From contig NZ_LAJG01000005.1 in the NCBI RefSeq assembly GCF_000970455.1, positions 613,341-677,340 of the forward strand: a stretch of 64,000 nt of DNA, read 5' to 3'. Shown one piece after another: positions 16,472-25,259 of the stretch. Made by a program: the position numbers and the translations under genes. Origin of the DNA: Devosia soli (GTDB taxonomy: Bacteria > Pseudomonadota > Alphaproteobacteria > Rhizobiales > Devosiaceae). The stretch's first letter is position 1. Each line of letters begins with the position of its first letter. The notes beneath the pieces were generated by a model. That model had not been told where the DNA came from, did not search any database, and saw only the letters and a list, made by a program, of their open reading frames with translations.

Positions 16472-17065
16472 ATGAACTTTATGAAAGCCGCGATGGCATT
16501 TGGGCTGTCGATCATCTTGGCGGTTGGCATGGCGGCTCCCAGCCAGGCCGCGCGTGTCTACAATCCCGACACCAATACTTGGGAAGAGCCCTCCGCCGTC
16601 GTGACGCGCAGCCGTGGCGGCAGCCCGATCAAGAAGCAGATCGTCGACTACTCGACGAACTACAAGCCCGGCACCATCGTTGTGGAAACCGGTGAGCGGC
16701 GGCTCTACCTCGTCATGGAAGACGGCAAGGCCCTGCAGTACGGCATTGGCGTGGGCCGCGATGGCTTCACCTGGTCGGGCACGCACCGCATCACCCGCAA
16801 GGCAGAATGGCCCGGCTGGACGCCGCCTGCTGCCATGCGCAAGCGCGTTCCCGATCTTCCGGCCTACATGCCGGGCGGCCCGGAAAACCCGCTTGGCGCC
16901 CGCGCGCTCTATATCGGTTCGACCCTTTACCGCGTGCATGGCACGTCCGAGCCGTGGTCGATCGGCCAGGCGGTTTCCTCCGGCTGCATCCGTCTCACCA
17001 ATGATGACGTCACCGACCTTTATGAACGCGTCAAGGTCGGCGCCCTGATCGTCGTCAACCACTAA
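16472..17065 (+). CDS. L,D-transpeptidase (YkuD domain)
   Basis: A 197-residue exported protein. After a signal peptide (GLSIILAVGMAAPSQAA) the YkuD catalytic domain covers about residues 65-196. The active-site signature is HGTSEPWSIGQAVSSGCIRL, with catalytic His near residue 157 and Cys in SSGC near 174. Such enzymes make 3-3 peptidoglycan cross-links or attach envelope proteins, and are the main cross-linkers in many Rhizobiales. It has no SPOR, LysM or other added domain. A terminator follows 25 bp after the stop, so it is monocistronic. Confidence 0.93.
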   Translation: MNFMKAAMAFGLSIILAVGMAAPSQAARVYNPDTNTWEEPSAVVTRSRGGSPIKKQIVDYSTNYKPGTIVVETGERRLYLVMEDGKALQYGIGVGRDGFTWSGTHRITRKAEWPGWTPPAAMRKRVPDLPAYMPGGPENPLGARALYIGSTLYRVHGTSEPWSIGQAVSSGCIRLTNDDVTDLYERVKVGALIVVNH

Positions 17066-17088
17066 GGCTGTCATCGCCAGAGAGTTCG

Positions 17089-17119
17089 AGGGGTCGCTTC
17101 GGCGGCCCCTTTGCTTTTT
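17089..17119 (+). terminator. terminator after the L,D-transpeptidase gene
   Basis: GGGGTCGC and GCGGCCCC pair around a TTCG loop (one G-T pair), followed by TTTGCTTTTT. Confidence 0.85.
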
Positions 17120-17181
17120 GCAGGTGACAATTGTCGGAGATGGCAATTTCCATTCTCGCGCCGAACTCCTACAATGGGATC

Positions 17182-18195
17182 ATGAACGCGCCTTTTGCCC
17201 CGTCTCGACCGCTGATCGACAGCCATGGTCGCACCATCAGCTATTTGCGCATTTCGGTGACCGATCGCTGCGACTTCCGCTGTGTCTATTGCATGTCCGA
17301 AGACATGGTCTTCCTGCCGAAAAAGGATGTGCTGAGTTTCGAGGAGGTCGAGACCATTGCCTCGGCCTTTATCGCGCGCGGCACGACCAAGATCCGCCTG
17401 ACCGGCGGAGAGCCGCTGGTGAGGCGCGACATCATGGAGCTGGTCAAGTGCCTCGGCAGCCGGATCGGTCAAGGGCTCGAAGAGCTCACCATCACCACCA
17501 ATGGCAGCCAATTGGCCAAGCACGCCGAAGGGCTATTTGCCGCCGGCGTGCGTCGCATAAATGTTTCGCTCGATACGCTCGATCCCCAGCGCTTCAATGC
17601 GATCACCCGGCGGGACCGGTTCAGCGACGTCATGTCCGGGATAGACGCCGCACAGGCGGCCGGACTGGCCCTCAAGATCAACATGGTGGCGATGCGCGGC
17701 GTCAATGACGACGAGATCGAGCCGATGATGGCCTGGGCCCATGGCAGAGGGCTCGGGCTGACGCTGATCGAAGGCATGCCGCTCGGCGAAGTCGGCATCG
17801 ACCGCGTCGAAAGCTACCTGCCGCTGCGCGAACTGCATGAGCGCCTGTCGCGCCGCTATACGCTGACCCGCCTCGACAAACGCACAGGCGGCCCCGCGCG
17901 CTATGTTCATGTCGCCGAAACCGGCGGCGTGCTCGGCTTTATCACGCCGATGAGCCATAATTTCTGCGAAAGCTGCAACCGCGTTCGGCTGACGGCTACC
18001 GGTCAGCTGTTCCTGTGTCTGGGGCAAGACGATCAGGTGAACCTGCGCGATGCCTGGCGCGAAGGCGGCCCGGCAGGGCTCGATGCCGCGCTCGACCACG
18101 CCATGCGCATCAAACCCAAGGGGCACGACTTCGTTCTGGACCGCAGCCGTCCCGAACCTGCCGTTGCCCGGCACATGAGTGTCACGGGCGGCTGA
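17182..18195 (+). CDS. moaA: GTP 3',8-cyclase (molybdenum cofactor biosynthesis)
   Basis: A 337-residue radical SAM enzyme that performs the first step of molybdopterin synthesis from GTP. The N-terminal cluster motif is CDFRCVYC near residue 31 and the C-terminal second cluster is CESCNRVR, with a third Cys in LFLC about 15 residues later. The essential Gly-Gly tail is present (MSVTGG). I chose the ATG at 17182, with GGGA just upstream, because the conserved part begins directly after it; in-frame starts exist further up at 17131 and 17140. No other moa gene is in the window. The gene ends 11 bp from a convergent VOC gene. Confidence 0.96.
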   Translation: MNAPFAPSRPLIDSHGRTISYLRISVTDRCDFRCVYCMSEDMVFLPKKDVLSFEEVETIASAFIARGTTKIRLTGGEPLVRRDIMELVKCLGSRIGQGLEELTITTNGSQLAKHAEGLFAAGVRRINVSLDTLDPQRFNAITRRDRFSDVMSGIDAAQAAGLALKINMVAMRGVNDDEIEPMMAWAHGRGLGLTLIEGMPLGEVGIDRVESYLPLRELHERLSRRYTLTRLDKRTGGPARYVHVAETGGVLGFITPMSHNFCESCNRVRLTATGQLFLCLGQDDQVNLRDAWREGGPAGLDAALDHAMRIKPKGHDFVLDRSRPEPAVARHMSVTGG

Positions 18196-18206
18196 CCGTC
18201 ATACCG

Positions 18207-18608
18207 TTAGCGCGCCGAGGCGCGCTCGATCAGTTCGACCAGGATGCCGTCAGGATCGCGGACGAAGGCGACGCGGCGGATCATTTCCCGATTGTGCGCA
18301 TCGCGCGGCTTTTCGGCGACCTCGACCCCGGCCGCGACCAGTCTTGCGAACATCTCATCGACGCTGGTGACGGCAAAAGTGATGTGGCGCAGGCCTGCTT
18401 CGGCTGCCGGCACGTCGCGGAACCGCTCGATGGGCGCGTTGGTGGCAAAGATTTCGAGCATGCCGCTGCCGGTGTCGAAAAAGCCGACCTCACCCTGCCC
18501 CGCCGGTTTGCGCAGGGCCAGCTTGAGACCGAGCAGGCCGCAATAGAAAGCGACCGCGCGGTCCATGTTCGAGACGGTCATGCCGACATGTTCGAAACCA
18601 AGCAGCAT
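18207..18608 (-). CDS. VOC family protein, lactoylglutathione-lyase-like
   Basis: A 133-residue single VOC domain. It opens LLGFEHVGMTVSNMDRAVAFY with the first metal-ligand-type His, has a middle Glu in GMLEIFAT, a second His in LRHITFAV, and ends RDPDGILVELIE with the final Glu. All four positions used for metal in glyoxalase I-type enzymes are therefore plausible, though the substrate is not known. The start ATG lies one base after the stop of the Lrp/AsnC gene, so both are on one mRNA, and the regulator may control this enzyme's pathway. Confidence 0.85.
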   Translation of the reverse strand: MLLGFEHVGMTVSNMDRAVAFYCGLLGLKLALRKPAGQGEVGFFDTGSGMLEIFATNAPIERFRDVPAAEAGLRHITFAVTSVDEMFARLVAAGVEVAEKPRDAHNREMIRRVAFVRDPDGILVELIERASAR

Positions 18609-18609
18609 C

Positions 18610-19095
18610 TTACTTGTCGTCGTCGACGACGATGGCGAAATCGAGCGGCAGGGCGGTCGTATATTTGATCTGGCCCATGGCGAAGGCCGAGCTGACATCG
18701 GTCAGATTGATCTTGGAAATGAGGCGCTTGTAGAAGGCATCATAGGCCTGGATATCGGGCACGACGACACGCATCAGATAATCGACATCGCCACTCATGC
18801 GGTAGAATTCGACGACTTCGGGGAATTCATCGATGACACCCGAAAATTTCCGCATCCAGGCTTCATTGTGCTCATTGGTCTTGACCGAGACGAAGACAGT
18901 AACGCCGACATTGACCTTGGCCGGATCAAGCACGGCCACGCGGCGCTGGATGACGCCGTCTTCTTCCATCTTCTGGATGCGGCGCCAGCAAGGCGTCGTC
19001 GAAAGGCCTACCTTGCGGCCGATTTCGGCGACAGGCATGGTCGCGTCCTTCTGCAGCAGCGTCAGTATCTTGCGGTCGATCTTGTCCAGTGCCAT
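18610..19095 (-). CDS. Lrp/AsnC family transcriptional regulator
   Basis: A 161-residue regulator. The N-terminal helix-turn-helix (about 5-60) reads LDKIDRKILTLLQKDATMPV then LSTTPCWRRIQKMEEDGVI, and the C-terminal RAM/AsnC ligand-binding domain (about 65-145) holds the typical MSGDVDYLMRVVV. Such proteins form octamers and respond to amino acids. The AGAGGG ribosome binding site is 5-8 bases from the ATG. It is first in an operon with a VOC gene. A 17-bp palindrome 86 bp upstream of its start (19181-19197) is a likely binding site for itself, as autoregulation is common in the family. Confidence 0.92.
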   Translation of the reverse strand: MALDKIDRKILTLLQKDATMPVAEIGRKVGLSTTPCWRRIQKMEEDGVIQRRVAVLDPAKVNVGVTVFVSVKTNEHNEAWMRKFSGVIDEFPEVVEFYRMSGDVDYLMRVVVPDIQAYDAFYKRLISKINLTDVSSAFAMGQIKYTTALPLDFAIVVDDDK

Positions 19096-19180
19096 TCGGC
19101 CCTCTTGATGAAATCAGATTTTTCTTATTGCAGATTTTCGGGGCATGTCGGCACGGGAAACTGCCATAGCACCGACTGAA

Positions 19181-19197
19181 GAGCAATAAAATTGCTC
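19181..19197. promoter_or_regulatory. 17-bp palindrome, candidate Lrp/AsnC operator
   Basis: GAGCAAT, AAA, ATTGCTC forms a perfect 7-bp inverted repeat with an AT centre, 86 bp upstream of the Lrp/AsnC start. Lrp-type operators are AT-centred palindromes of about 15 bp with flanking AG and CT, which this resembles. A second palindrome, GTCATATGAC, lies at 19207-19216. The histidine kinase gene on the other side starts at 19365, so the site could serve both directions. Confidence 0.5.
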
Positions 19198-19364
19198 AGG
19201 ACACTTGTCATATGACTTTACAGCGTAGTGCCGGCAGCAGTTGTCCACATCGGCCAGAGCCGTTCGCTCGGCTTCACCGTGTATTAACCACGCTCCCCCT
19301 AAGTTTGGCACCGAGCGTAAGCGATGGCCGTTGCTGTCGCATGAGTTAGTAATGAGTACCGTTC

Positions 19365-20891
19365 ATGCCGTCTCAGCCGGCCATAAACGCTGACGTCCGC
19401 GCCCAGATGGGCCGTGACGGCAAGCGTGGCGCCCAGAAGACCGTTTTGGAAGCACGACAGAGGCTGACCTCCAGCTCTGGCACGCGCGCCGAATTCGATT
19501 TCGAGCTTATGCGCGACTATGCGGGCGCCCGGCGTGGCGCTGCCCTGCCGATGGCCGCGATCGTCGGCATCCTCGCCATTATTTCGAGTTTCTGGGTCCC
19601 GGTGATCTTTGCCGCCTTCTGGGCGGGACTCGCGATCACCGCCCTTCTCGTCGTCGTGCTTGTCGCCAGCCGCTTCCTTGACCAGGACCCGGCAAAATTC
19701 AACGCGACGCGCTGGACGACGAGCTTTGTAGCCGCCGAAACGTTTTATGGCGTGACGCTGTCGCTGCTGGCGTTTTCGACCATGGTCGCAAATCCGCATG
19801 ACGTGGCCCCGGTGATGTTCGCGATGGTCCTCGTCAGCATCGCTGCCAATGCGGTTGCAACGCATACGCTGCCGCAGGCGACGCTGATGAGCACGCTGCC
19901 GGTCACGGTTACCGTAAGCATCAGCCTAGCGCTGCTCGGCGGCACGCTCGCCTATACGCTTGCGGCCGTGGCCGTGTGCGGCGAAATCTTTTTCGTGTTC
20001 CTCGCGCGCCAGCTTTACAACGGCGACCTCGAGACGCTGTCGCACCAATCGGAGAAAGACTCGCTGATCGCCGAACTCGAAGAAGCGCGGCATATGTCGG
20101 ACGAGGCGCGGCGGCATGCCGAACAGGCCAATATCGCCAAGAGCCAGTTCCTGGCGACCATGAGCCACGAGCTCAGGACGCCGCTCAACGCCATTATCGG
20201 CTTTTCCGAAGTGCTCAAATCGGAGCTGCTCGGCACCCATCAGGTGCCGCAATACAAGGAATATGCCGGCGACATCCATGCCAGTGGCCAGCACCTGCTC
20301 AACCTCATCAACGAATTGCTCGATCTGAGCCGTATCGAGGCGGGCAAATATGAGCTGCACGAGGAGGCGGTTTCGATCGTCGACATCGCCGACGACTGCC
20401 AGCGCATGATGCAGCTGCGCGCCAAATCCAAGGGGATCGAGCTGCAGTTTTCTTATGGCGAAAACCTGCCGAAAATATGGGGCGACGAGCGCGCCATCCG
20501 CCAGGTCGTGCTCAATCTTTTGAGCAATGCCATCAAGTTCACGCCCCAGCACGGCAAGATCGTTCTGCTCGTGACCCGCAGCGCCGATGGCGGGCAGCTG
20601 ATTTCGGTCAAGGATAATGGGCCCGGCATTCCGGAAAACGAGATCGAGACGGTGCTCTCGTCGTTCGGCCAGGGCTCGCTTGCCCAAAAGACCGCCGAGC
20701 AGGGCGCGGGTCTCGGACTGCCCATCGTGCAGCGGATCATGGATCTGCATCAGGGCCGGTTCGATTTGTTCTCCAAGCTGCGTTTCGGGACCGAAGTCAT
20801 CGCGACGTTCCCGCGGGCACGGGTCATGGATGCGCTGGCTCCGGTCACCGAGCGCCGCAACAAGCTCGAGATCTATTCGCAGGCAGGTTGA
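19365..20891 (+). CDS. membrane sensor histidine kinase, DivJ/PleC-like core
   Basis: A 508-residue protein. About five or six membrane helices lie in residues 60-215 (for example ALPMAAIVGILAIISSFWV and ITALLVVVLVASRFL). A short coiled coil follows, then the HisKA domain with phospho-His in FLATMSHELRTPLNAIIGFS near residue 268. The ATPase domain has the N box NLLSNAIKF, G1 DNGPGIP and G2 GAGLGLP. The ATLSHELRTPLNAI-type H box is shared with the DivJ/PleC/PdhS kinases that control the cell cycle through DivK in this class, but that assignment is not proven here. No obvious ribosome binding site precedes the ATG. It overlaps or abuts a secreted orphan downstream. Confidence 0.85.
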   Translation: MPSQPAINADVRAQMGRDGKRGAQKTVLEARQRLTSSSGTRAEFDFELMRDYAGARRGAALPMAAIVGILAIISSFWVPVIFAAFWAGLAITALLVVVLVASRFLDQDPAKFNATRWTTSFVAAETFYGVTLSLLAFSTMVANPHDVAPVMFAMVLVSIAANAVATHTLPQATLMSTLPVTVTVSISLALLGGTLAYTLAAVAVCGEIFFVFLARQLYNGDLETLSHQSEKDSLIAELEEARHMSDEARRHAEQANIAKSQFLATMSHELRTPLNAIIGFSEVLKSELLGTHQVPQYKEYAGDIHASGQHLLNLINELLDLSRIEAGKYELHEEAVSIVDIADDCQRMMQLRAKSKGIELQFSYGENLPKIWGDERAIRQVVLNLLSNAIKFTPQHGKIVLLVTRSADGGQLISVKDNGPGIPENEIETVLSSFGQGSLAQKTAEQGAGLGLPIVQRIMDLHQGRFDLFSKLRFGTEVIATFPRARVMDALAPVTERRNKLEIYSQAG

Positions 20892-20965
20892 TCCAAGAGG
20901 CTAAAGGTCCCAAATTGGCCCTATCATGCCGTCGGGGACGAGGGCTTTTTTGGGGGAAGACACGT

Positions 20966-21598
20966 TTGAACCTTTTGCGCCACTGCCTGATCCTTGCCTT
21001 GCTGCTCGTGCCGACCCTGGCGCATGGTCAGGGGGCAGATGCTGCCGATTTCGATACAAGCTACCGGCAATCCGCGATCATCAGCGCCAGGATCGAAAAG
21101 CAGTTTCTTGACAACATCCGCTGGACCATCGGCACCGAGGCGCGCGACAACGTCGCTGCGGCCTTCGCCGAGCGTCCGGCGCTCGATGTCTGGGCGGAAC
21201 TGGTGGCGCCGGATGGACTAAAGCGGGGAAACGTCGCCGATGCCCTGACCGCCTATTGGGTCTTGAATTGGGTAACCGCGAATGCGCGCTACACGCTCAA
21301 GGTCGACAATGGCCCGATCCAGGCGCAGATGCGCAAGGCGATGGCCGGGGACATCAATTTCCGCAATTTCAGTGATATCCAGAAACAGGAAATGGCCGAG
21401 GGCTATATACTGAGGTTTCTGGTCGAACATGCCGCGCTCAACGACGCGATGGCGCGCAAGGACGTGGCGGCGCTGGGCCGCCTCGCCATGGCTTCAGTGA
21501 CGCGCTTTCGCCAGGAAATGGGCGTCGACCTTCTGGCGCTCGAGCCCGGACCGAACGGCCTTCTGCCGAAGGCTGCCCAGACTAAACCTGCCGACTGA
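20966..21598 (+). CDS. conserved exported protein of unknown function
   Basis: About 210 residues. I do not recognise the family. The open frame is continuous back to 20888, but no ATG is available. A TTG at 20966 has GGGGGAAG upstream and starts directly before a signal peptide (NLLRHCLILALLLVPTLAHG-Q). The mature part is helical: AERPALDVWAELVAPDG, NVADALTAYWVLNWVTANARY near residue 100, and a C-terminal helix around VTRFRQEMGVDL. It lies just after a membrane histidine kinase on the same strand, so it is probably co-transcribed and could act in its periplasmic sensing, but that is only context. Its last 17 bp overlap the cobT end. Confidence 0.6.
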   Translation: MNLLRHCLILALLLVPTLAHGQGADAADFDTSYRQSAIISARIEKQFLDNIRWTIGTEARDNVAAAFAERPALDVWAELVAPDGLKRGNVADALTAYWVLNWVTANARYTLKVDNGPIQAQMRKAMAGDINFRNFSDIQKQEMAEGYILRFLVEHAALNDAMARKDVAALGRLAMASVTRFRQEMGVDLLALEPGPNGLLPKAAQTKPAD

Positions 21599-22601
21599 CG
21601 CCAGCGCTCTCAAAGGTCGCCATATTGGCGTGAAGATGCAGAGCGGTCTTTGCGAGGACGACGCCGAGCGCCGCGCCGGTGCCTTCGCCGAGCCGCATGC
21701 CGAGATCGAGCAGCGGCGCCTTGCCCAGATGGGCCAGGACCTTGCCATGCGCGCCTTCAGCGGCGACGTGGGCAAAAAGGCAATGGTCTATGGCTTCGGG
21801 ATTGACCGCATGGGCGATGGCGGCGGCGGCTGTGGCCACATAACCGTCGATCACCACCGGGACCTTCTGGTGCCGCGCGGCGATCAGCGCGCCGAGCATG
21901 GCGGCAACCTCGCGTCCGCCGAGGCGGGCAAGAATGGACAACGGATGATCGAAACTATCCTTATGGAGCGCCAAGGCGCGGTCGACGGCGTCGATCTTGC
22001 GGGCCAGGCCGGCATCGTCGAGGCCGGAGCCGCGGCCGACCCAATCGGCACCAGTGCCGCCATAAAGAGCAGCATAGATCGCGGCGGCGATGGTGGTATT
22101 GCCGATGCCCATTTCGCCAAGACCGATGAGGTCCGGTTTACCCGCCACCGCTTCCATACCGTAGGCGATAGTCGCGGCGCACATCTGGTCGTCCAGCGCG
22201 GGCTCCCGGGTGATGTCGCCGGTGGGCAGTTCGAGGGCGAGTTCGAAGACGCGCAGATTGATCTCGTGGAGGCCACAGATCTGTGAGATCGCGGCACCGC
22301 CATTGGTGAAATTGGCGACCATCTGCGCGGTCACGTCCTGCGGATAGGCCGAGACACCACGGTCAGCGACGCCATGATTGCCGGCAAAGATCGTGACCAT
22401 GGGATTTTCGAGCCGCGGCACAGCGCGATGCTGCCAGCGGGCCAGAAATTCCACCAGGTCTTCGAGCCGGCCAAGCGAGCCGCCGGGCTTGGTCAGATCG
22501 GCATCACGCTTGCGCACAGCGGCGACGGCCGCCTCATCACCATCGGGCACGGCGGTCAGCAGTTCGACGATATCGGCAAAGGCGGGATTTAGGGCAGGCA
22601 T
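21582..22601 (-). CDS. cobT: nicotinate-nucleotide--dimethylbenzimidazole phosphoribosyltransferase
   Basis: A 339-residue cytosolic enzyme that makes alpha-ribazole phosphate for the lower loop of cobalamin. Visible motifs are LTKPGGSLGRLEDL near residue 37, TIFAGNHGVADRGVSAYP near 70, GEMGIGNTTIAAA near 160, and the C-terminal LGMRLGEGTGAAL with the catalytic Glu. I chose the ATG at 22601 because homologous sequence starts there; the frame extends to 22718 with a basic, low-complexity stretch. No cobalamin riboswitch motif was seen upstream and no other cob genes are present. Confidence 0.95.
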   Translation of the reverse strand: MPALNPAFADIVELLTAVPDGDEAAVAAVRKRDADLTKPGGSLGRLEDLVEFLARWQHRAVPRLENPMVTIFAGNHGVADRGVSAYPQDVTAQMVANFTNGGAAISQICGLHEINLRVFELALELPTGDITREPALDDQMCAATIAYGMEAVAGKPDLIGLGEMGIGNTTIAAAIYAALYGGTGADWVGRGSGLDDAGLARKIDAVDRALALHKDSFDHPLSILARLGGREVAAMLGALIAARHQKVPVVIDGYVATAAAAIAHAVNPEAIDHCLFAHVAAEGAHGKVLAHLGKAPLLDLGMRLGEGTGAALGVVLAKTALHLHANMATFESAGVSRQV

Positions 22602-22783
22602 GGTCGGTCCGGCGGCAAGGAAGGGTGCGGACTTGTTGCCCAGATCGGCGGCAATTGCAATTGAGCGCGGAGCGGGCTTTTTCGTGCGTGTTCGTGCCTT
22701 ACGCCGAACACTGGCCATAAAGGCTTGAAATCTTCGCCGCTCGCACCTTAATCCATCTCAAGGCAAGCAGAGGAGCCATAGGC

Positions 22784-23470
22784 ATGATCTTTATCGGGCT
22801 CGCACTGCTGGTGGTCGCAGGTCTCGTCCTGCTCATCAATGCCGACGCCGGCAGCCTCGTCGGGCTCAGCCAGACGCAGACGGCGCAGCTCCTGCCGCTC
22901 CTCATCATCCTCATCGTCTTTGCCGGTGGAGCCTTTACCCGGCGTCGCCGCGCAGCCGAGCTTTTAGGTGGCGTCGCCATCTGGGCCGGGCTCTTTGCGG
23001 CCATCGGCATTGGCTATGCCTATCGCGACGAGCTTCTGGGCGTTGTCAGCCGCGTTACCGGCGAATTACGCCCTGGCGTTGCGGTCGTCGATAGCGACGC
23101 GGGAACGGCCGTTTTTCGCCGCGGCCTGGGCGGTCATTTCGAGATTGCCGCTACGATCAACGGCCATACGACGCCCATGATCTTCGACACAGGCGCCAGT
23201 GCCGTGGTTCTAACCCGCGAAGATGCCGAGGCGGCCGGCATCGACCTCGACGGTCTTCGCTATTCCATTCCGGTCTCCACCGCCAACGGCACGGGCATGG
23301 CGGCACGCACCCGGCTCAAATCCATCGAAGTCGGCGGCATCGTGCGCCGCAACGTCATGGCATTCGTCACCGATGAAGGCGCGATGGACACCAGTCTCCT
23401 CGGGATGACGTTTCTTGAAACGCTAACCCGGTATAGCGTGACGCAGAATTCGCTCGAGCTGCAGGATTGA
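22784..23470 (+). CDS. membrane-anchored retropepsin-like aspartic protease (TIGR02281 type)
   Basis: A 228-residue protein. Two or three membrane helices occupy residues 1-85 (FIGLALLVVAGLVLLIN, LLPLLIILIVFAGGAF, GVAIWAGLFAAIGIG). The rest is a single retropepsin-like domain with the catalytic motif MIFDTGASAVVLT near residue 133 and a C-terminal SLLGMTFLETL that matches the psi-loop hydrophobic-Gly of this fold. Single-domain aspartic proteases act as dimers. The family is common in alphaproteobacteria; its substrate is unknown. A ribosome binding site (AGAGGAG) precedes the ATG. It is a stand-alone gene divergent from cobT. Confidence 0.88.
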   Translation: MIFIGLALLVVAGLVLLINADAGSLVGLSQTQTAQLLPLLIILIVFAGGAFTRRRRAAELLGGVAIWAGLFAAIGIGYAYRDELLGVVSRVTGELRPGVAVVDSDAGTAVFRRGLGGHFEIAATINGHTTPMIFDTGASAVVLTREDAEAAGIDLDGLRYSIPVSTANGTGMAARTRLKSIEVGGIVRRNVMAFVTDEGAMDTSLLGMTFLETLTRYSVTQNSLELQD

Positions 23471-23514
23471 GGAAGTGCGAGATCGATCAGATCGAAGCGC
23501 GCGCCGCCTGAAAA

Positions 23515-24540
23515 CTAGCTCGCGACGGCTTCGGCGCGATCTTCGACAACGGACAGAGCGTGCATGAAGACCTCCGGACCCGCCTTGGGGCGGCAGGCAT
23601 CGACGCTGAGGATCTGACGGAACTGGCGGGCGCCGGGGCGGCCATTGGCCAAGCCGAGCATGTGGCGCGCGATATTATTGAGGCGCTGGCCCTGCCCCAA
23701 CTGCACTTCCGCATAGGAGGCCATTGCGGTCATGATCTGGAGGAGGTCGAGACGTTCCACCTCGGCGCCAAAGAAGCGCCGATCGACTTCGGCGAGCAGC
23801 ATCGGATTGTGATAGGCGGCGCGGCCGAGCATGACTCCGTCCATGTGCTCGAGATGCGCTTCTGCCGCTTCGAGCGTTTCGATACCGCCATTGATCATCG
23901 TCGGCAGCGGCGCCATGCGTTGGCGCAGGCGATAGACGCGGGGATAATCGAGCGGCGGAATGGTGCGGTTTTCCTTGGGGCTCAGGCCCTGCAGCCACGC
24001 TTTTCGCGCGTGAACATAAAGGGCTGCAACGCCAGCTTCGGCCATCTTGTCGGCGAAACGATCAAGGCTTTCCTCGGTGTCCTGATCGTCGATACCGATC
24101 CGGCATTTGACCGTTATCGGGCGATCGGTCGCGTCGCGCATGGCGCGAACACATTCGGCGACGAGATCGGGCTCGGCCATCAGGCAGGCACCGAATTTGC
24201 CGGATTGAACACGATCAGACGGACAGCCGACATTGAGGTTGATTTCGTCGTAGCCGAAGTCGTTGGCGATGCGGATGGCCTGCGCGAGCTCGGCCGGGTC
24301 CGAGCCACCGATCTGGAGCGCGATCGGATGTTCGACGGCCTCATCGTAGCGCAGGTGACGCGCAGCATCGCCATGAACGATGGCGCCGCTCGTGACCATT
24401 TCGGTGAAGAGCAAGCTATGGCGCGAGAGAAGGCGGTGGAGCTGACGGCAGTGCCGATCAGTCCAATCCATCATCGGAGCAATAGAGAAGCGACGGGCCG
24501 TTTCGAGTGAAACGGCGGGGCCGCGCCAGGCCTTTGTCAT
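23515..24540 (-). CDS. dusA: tRNA-dihydrouridine synthase A
   Basis: A 341-residue FMN enzyme that reduces uridine to dihydrouridine in the D-loop of tRNAs (positions 20/20a for DusA). The TIM-barrel core shows SIAPMMDWTDRHCRQL near residue 19, INLNVGCPSDRVQSGKFGA near 103 with the catalytic Cys, ITVKCRIGID, YVHARKAWLQGLSPKENR, and the FMN phosphate site MINGGIET. The DRHCR and KENR forms are typical of DusA rather than DusB or DusC. I chose the ATG at 24540; a TTG at 24576 is also in frame. Confidence 0.95.
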   Translation of the reverse strand: MTKAWRGPAVSLETARRFSIAPMMDWTDRHCRQLHRLLSRHSLLFTEMVTSGAIVHGDAARHLRYDEAVEHPIALQIGGSDPAELAQAIRIANDFGYDEINLNVGCPSDRVQSGKFGACLMAEPDLVAECVRAMRDATDRPITVKCRIGIDDQDTEESLDRFADKMAEAGVAALYVHARKAWLQGLSPKENRTIPPLDYPRVYRLRQRMAPLPTMINGGIETLEAAEAHLEHMDGVMLGRAAYHNPMLLAEVDRRFFGAEVERLDLLQIMTAMASYAEVQLGQGQRLNNIARHMLGLANGRPGARQFRQILSVDACRPKAGPEVFMHALSVVEDRAEAVAS

Positions 24541-24608
24541 CGGCACGCAGTGGTTTAGTGTGTTGAAGGGGCTCAATTAGCGATTTTCGGACGCGGGGGC
24601 AAGCTTGC

Positions 24609-24622
24609 CTGATCTGGATCAA
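24609..24622 (+). promoter_or_regulatory. FNR/FixK-type binding site before the universal stress protein gene
   Basis: CTGAT, CTGG, ATCAA matches the TTGAT-N4-ATCAA consensus at nine of ten fixed bases. Its centre is about 64 bp before the ATG at 24680, which allows the -41.5 activator position. The downstream gene encodes a universal stress protein, a usual member of low-oxygen regulons in this class. Confidence 0.65.
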
Positions 24623-24679
24623 AGCGGCAGCGGTCGCGTTGTTGTCTTGTCCATGCGTCAACACCAGGGGGTATTTGCC

Positions 24680-25129
24680 ATGTATTCGCGCATCATCTGT
24701 GCCATCGACGGATCCGATCTCAGCAACAAGGCGCTCAACCATGCCTTCATGCTGGCGAACAAACTGGGCGCCGAACTGACCGCCGTCACGATCACCGACC
24801 CGGCCGTAATGCTGATGCCAGGCGCCGACGCCATCATGGTCGATACCGGCGCCGTCGCTGCCGAGCTCGAAAAGGCGAAGGATGCTTCGGCCAAGGCCAT
24901 CCTCGCCAATGCCGAAAAGCTCGCGGCCGCAGCGGGGGTCCCCCTCAAGACCCTGCACCTGCCCAGCATGCCGGCTGCCGAAGGGATCGTCCGCGGCGCC
25001 AAGGATGTGGGAGCAAACCTGATCGTCATGGGATCGCACGGCCGGCGCGGGCTCGGCCGACTATTGCTCGGCAGCCAAGCAGCCGAAGTGTTGGCGCACT
25101 CGGACATCCCGGTCCTGATCGTCAAATAG
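24680..25129 (+). CDS. universal stress protein (UspA family)
   Basis: A 149-residue single-domain Usp protein. It starts MYSRIICAIDGSDLSNKAL and has the ATP-binding loop GSHGRRGLGRLLLGS near residue 117 followed by SDIPVLIV, so it belongs to the nucleotide-binding group. It is cytosolic and expected to form dimers. I chose the ATG at 24680 because AGGGGG lies 8 bases upstream and the fold begins there; the open frame continues further up without support. An FNR/FixK-type site at 24609-24622 suggests induction at low oxygen. Confidence 0.92.
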   Translation: MYSRIICAIDGSDLSNKALNHAFMLANKLGAELTAVTITDPAVMLMPGADAIMVDTGAVAAELEKAKDASAKAILANAEKLAAAAGVPLKTLHLPSMPAAEGIVRGAKDVGANLIVMGSHGRRGLGRLLLGSQAAEVLAHSDIPVLIVK

Positions 25130-25152
25130 GACAAAGCTTGGCACGCAGCTCT

Positions 25153-25178
25153 GCGGAAAGCCTTGAGAAGTTTTCCGC
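25153..25178. repeat. inverted repeat downstream of the universal stress protein gene
   Basis: GCGGAAA and TTTCCGC are separated by 12 bases, 23 bp after the Usp stop. It may be a weak terminator or mRNA 3' stabiliser; no T-run follows. Confidence 0.4.
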
Positions 25179-25259
25179 GGGGCAGCACTAACATGTCAGC
25201 TATGGCGTGGCCGCTTTTTCTCCGCTAAGGGGACTTGATCGAAGCCGGAGCCTTGCGCC

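Noticed and set aside
22652..22663. CAATTGCAATTG palindrome upstream of cobT
   Set aside because: It is simply two abutting CAATTG units upstream of the chosen cobT start, with no known regulator matching it and no riboswitch boxes nearby.
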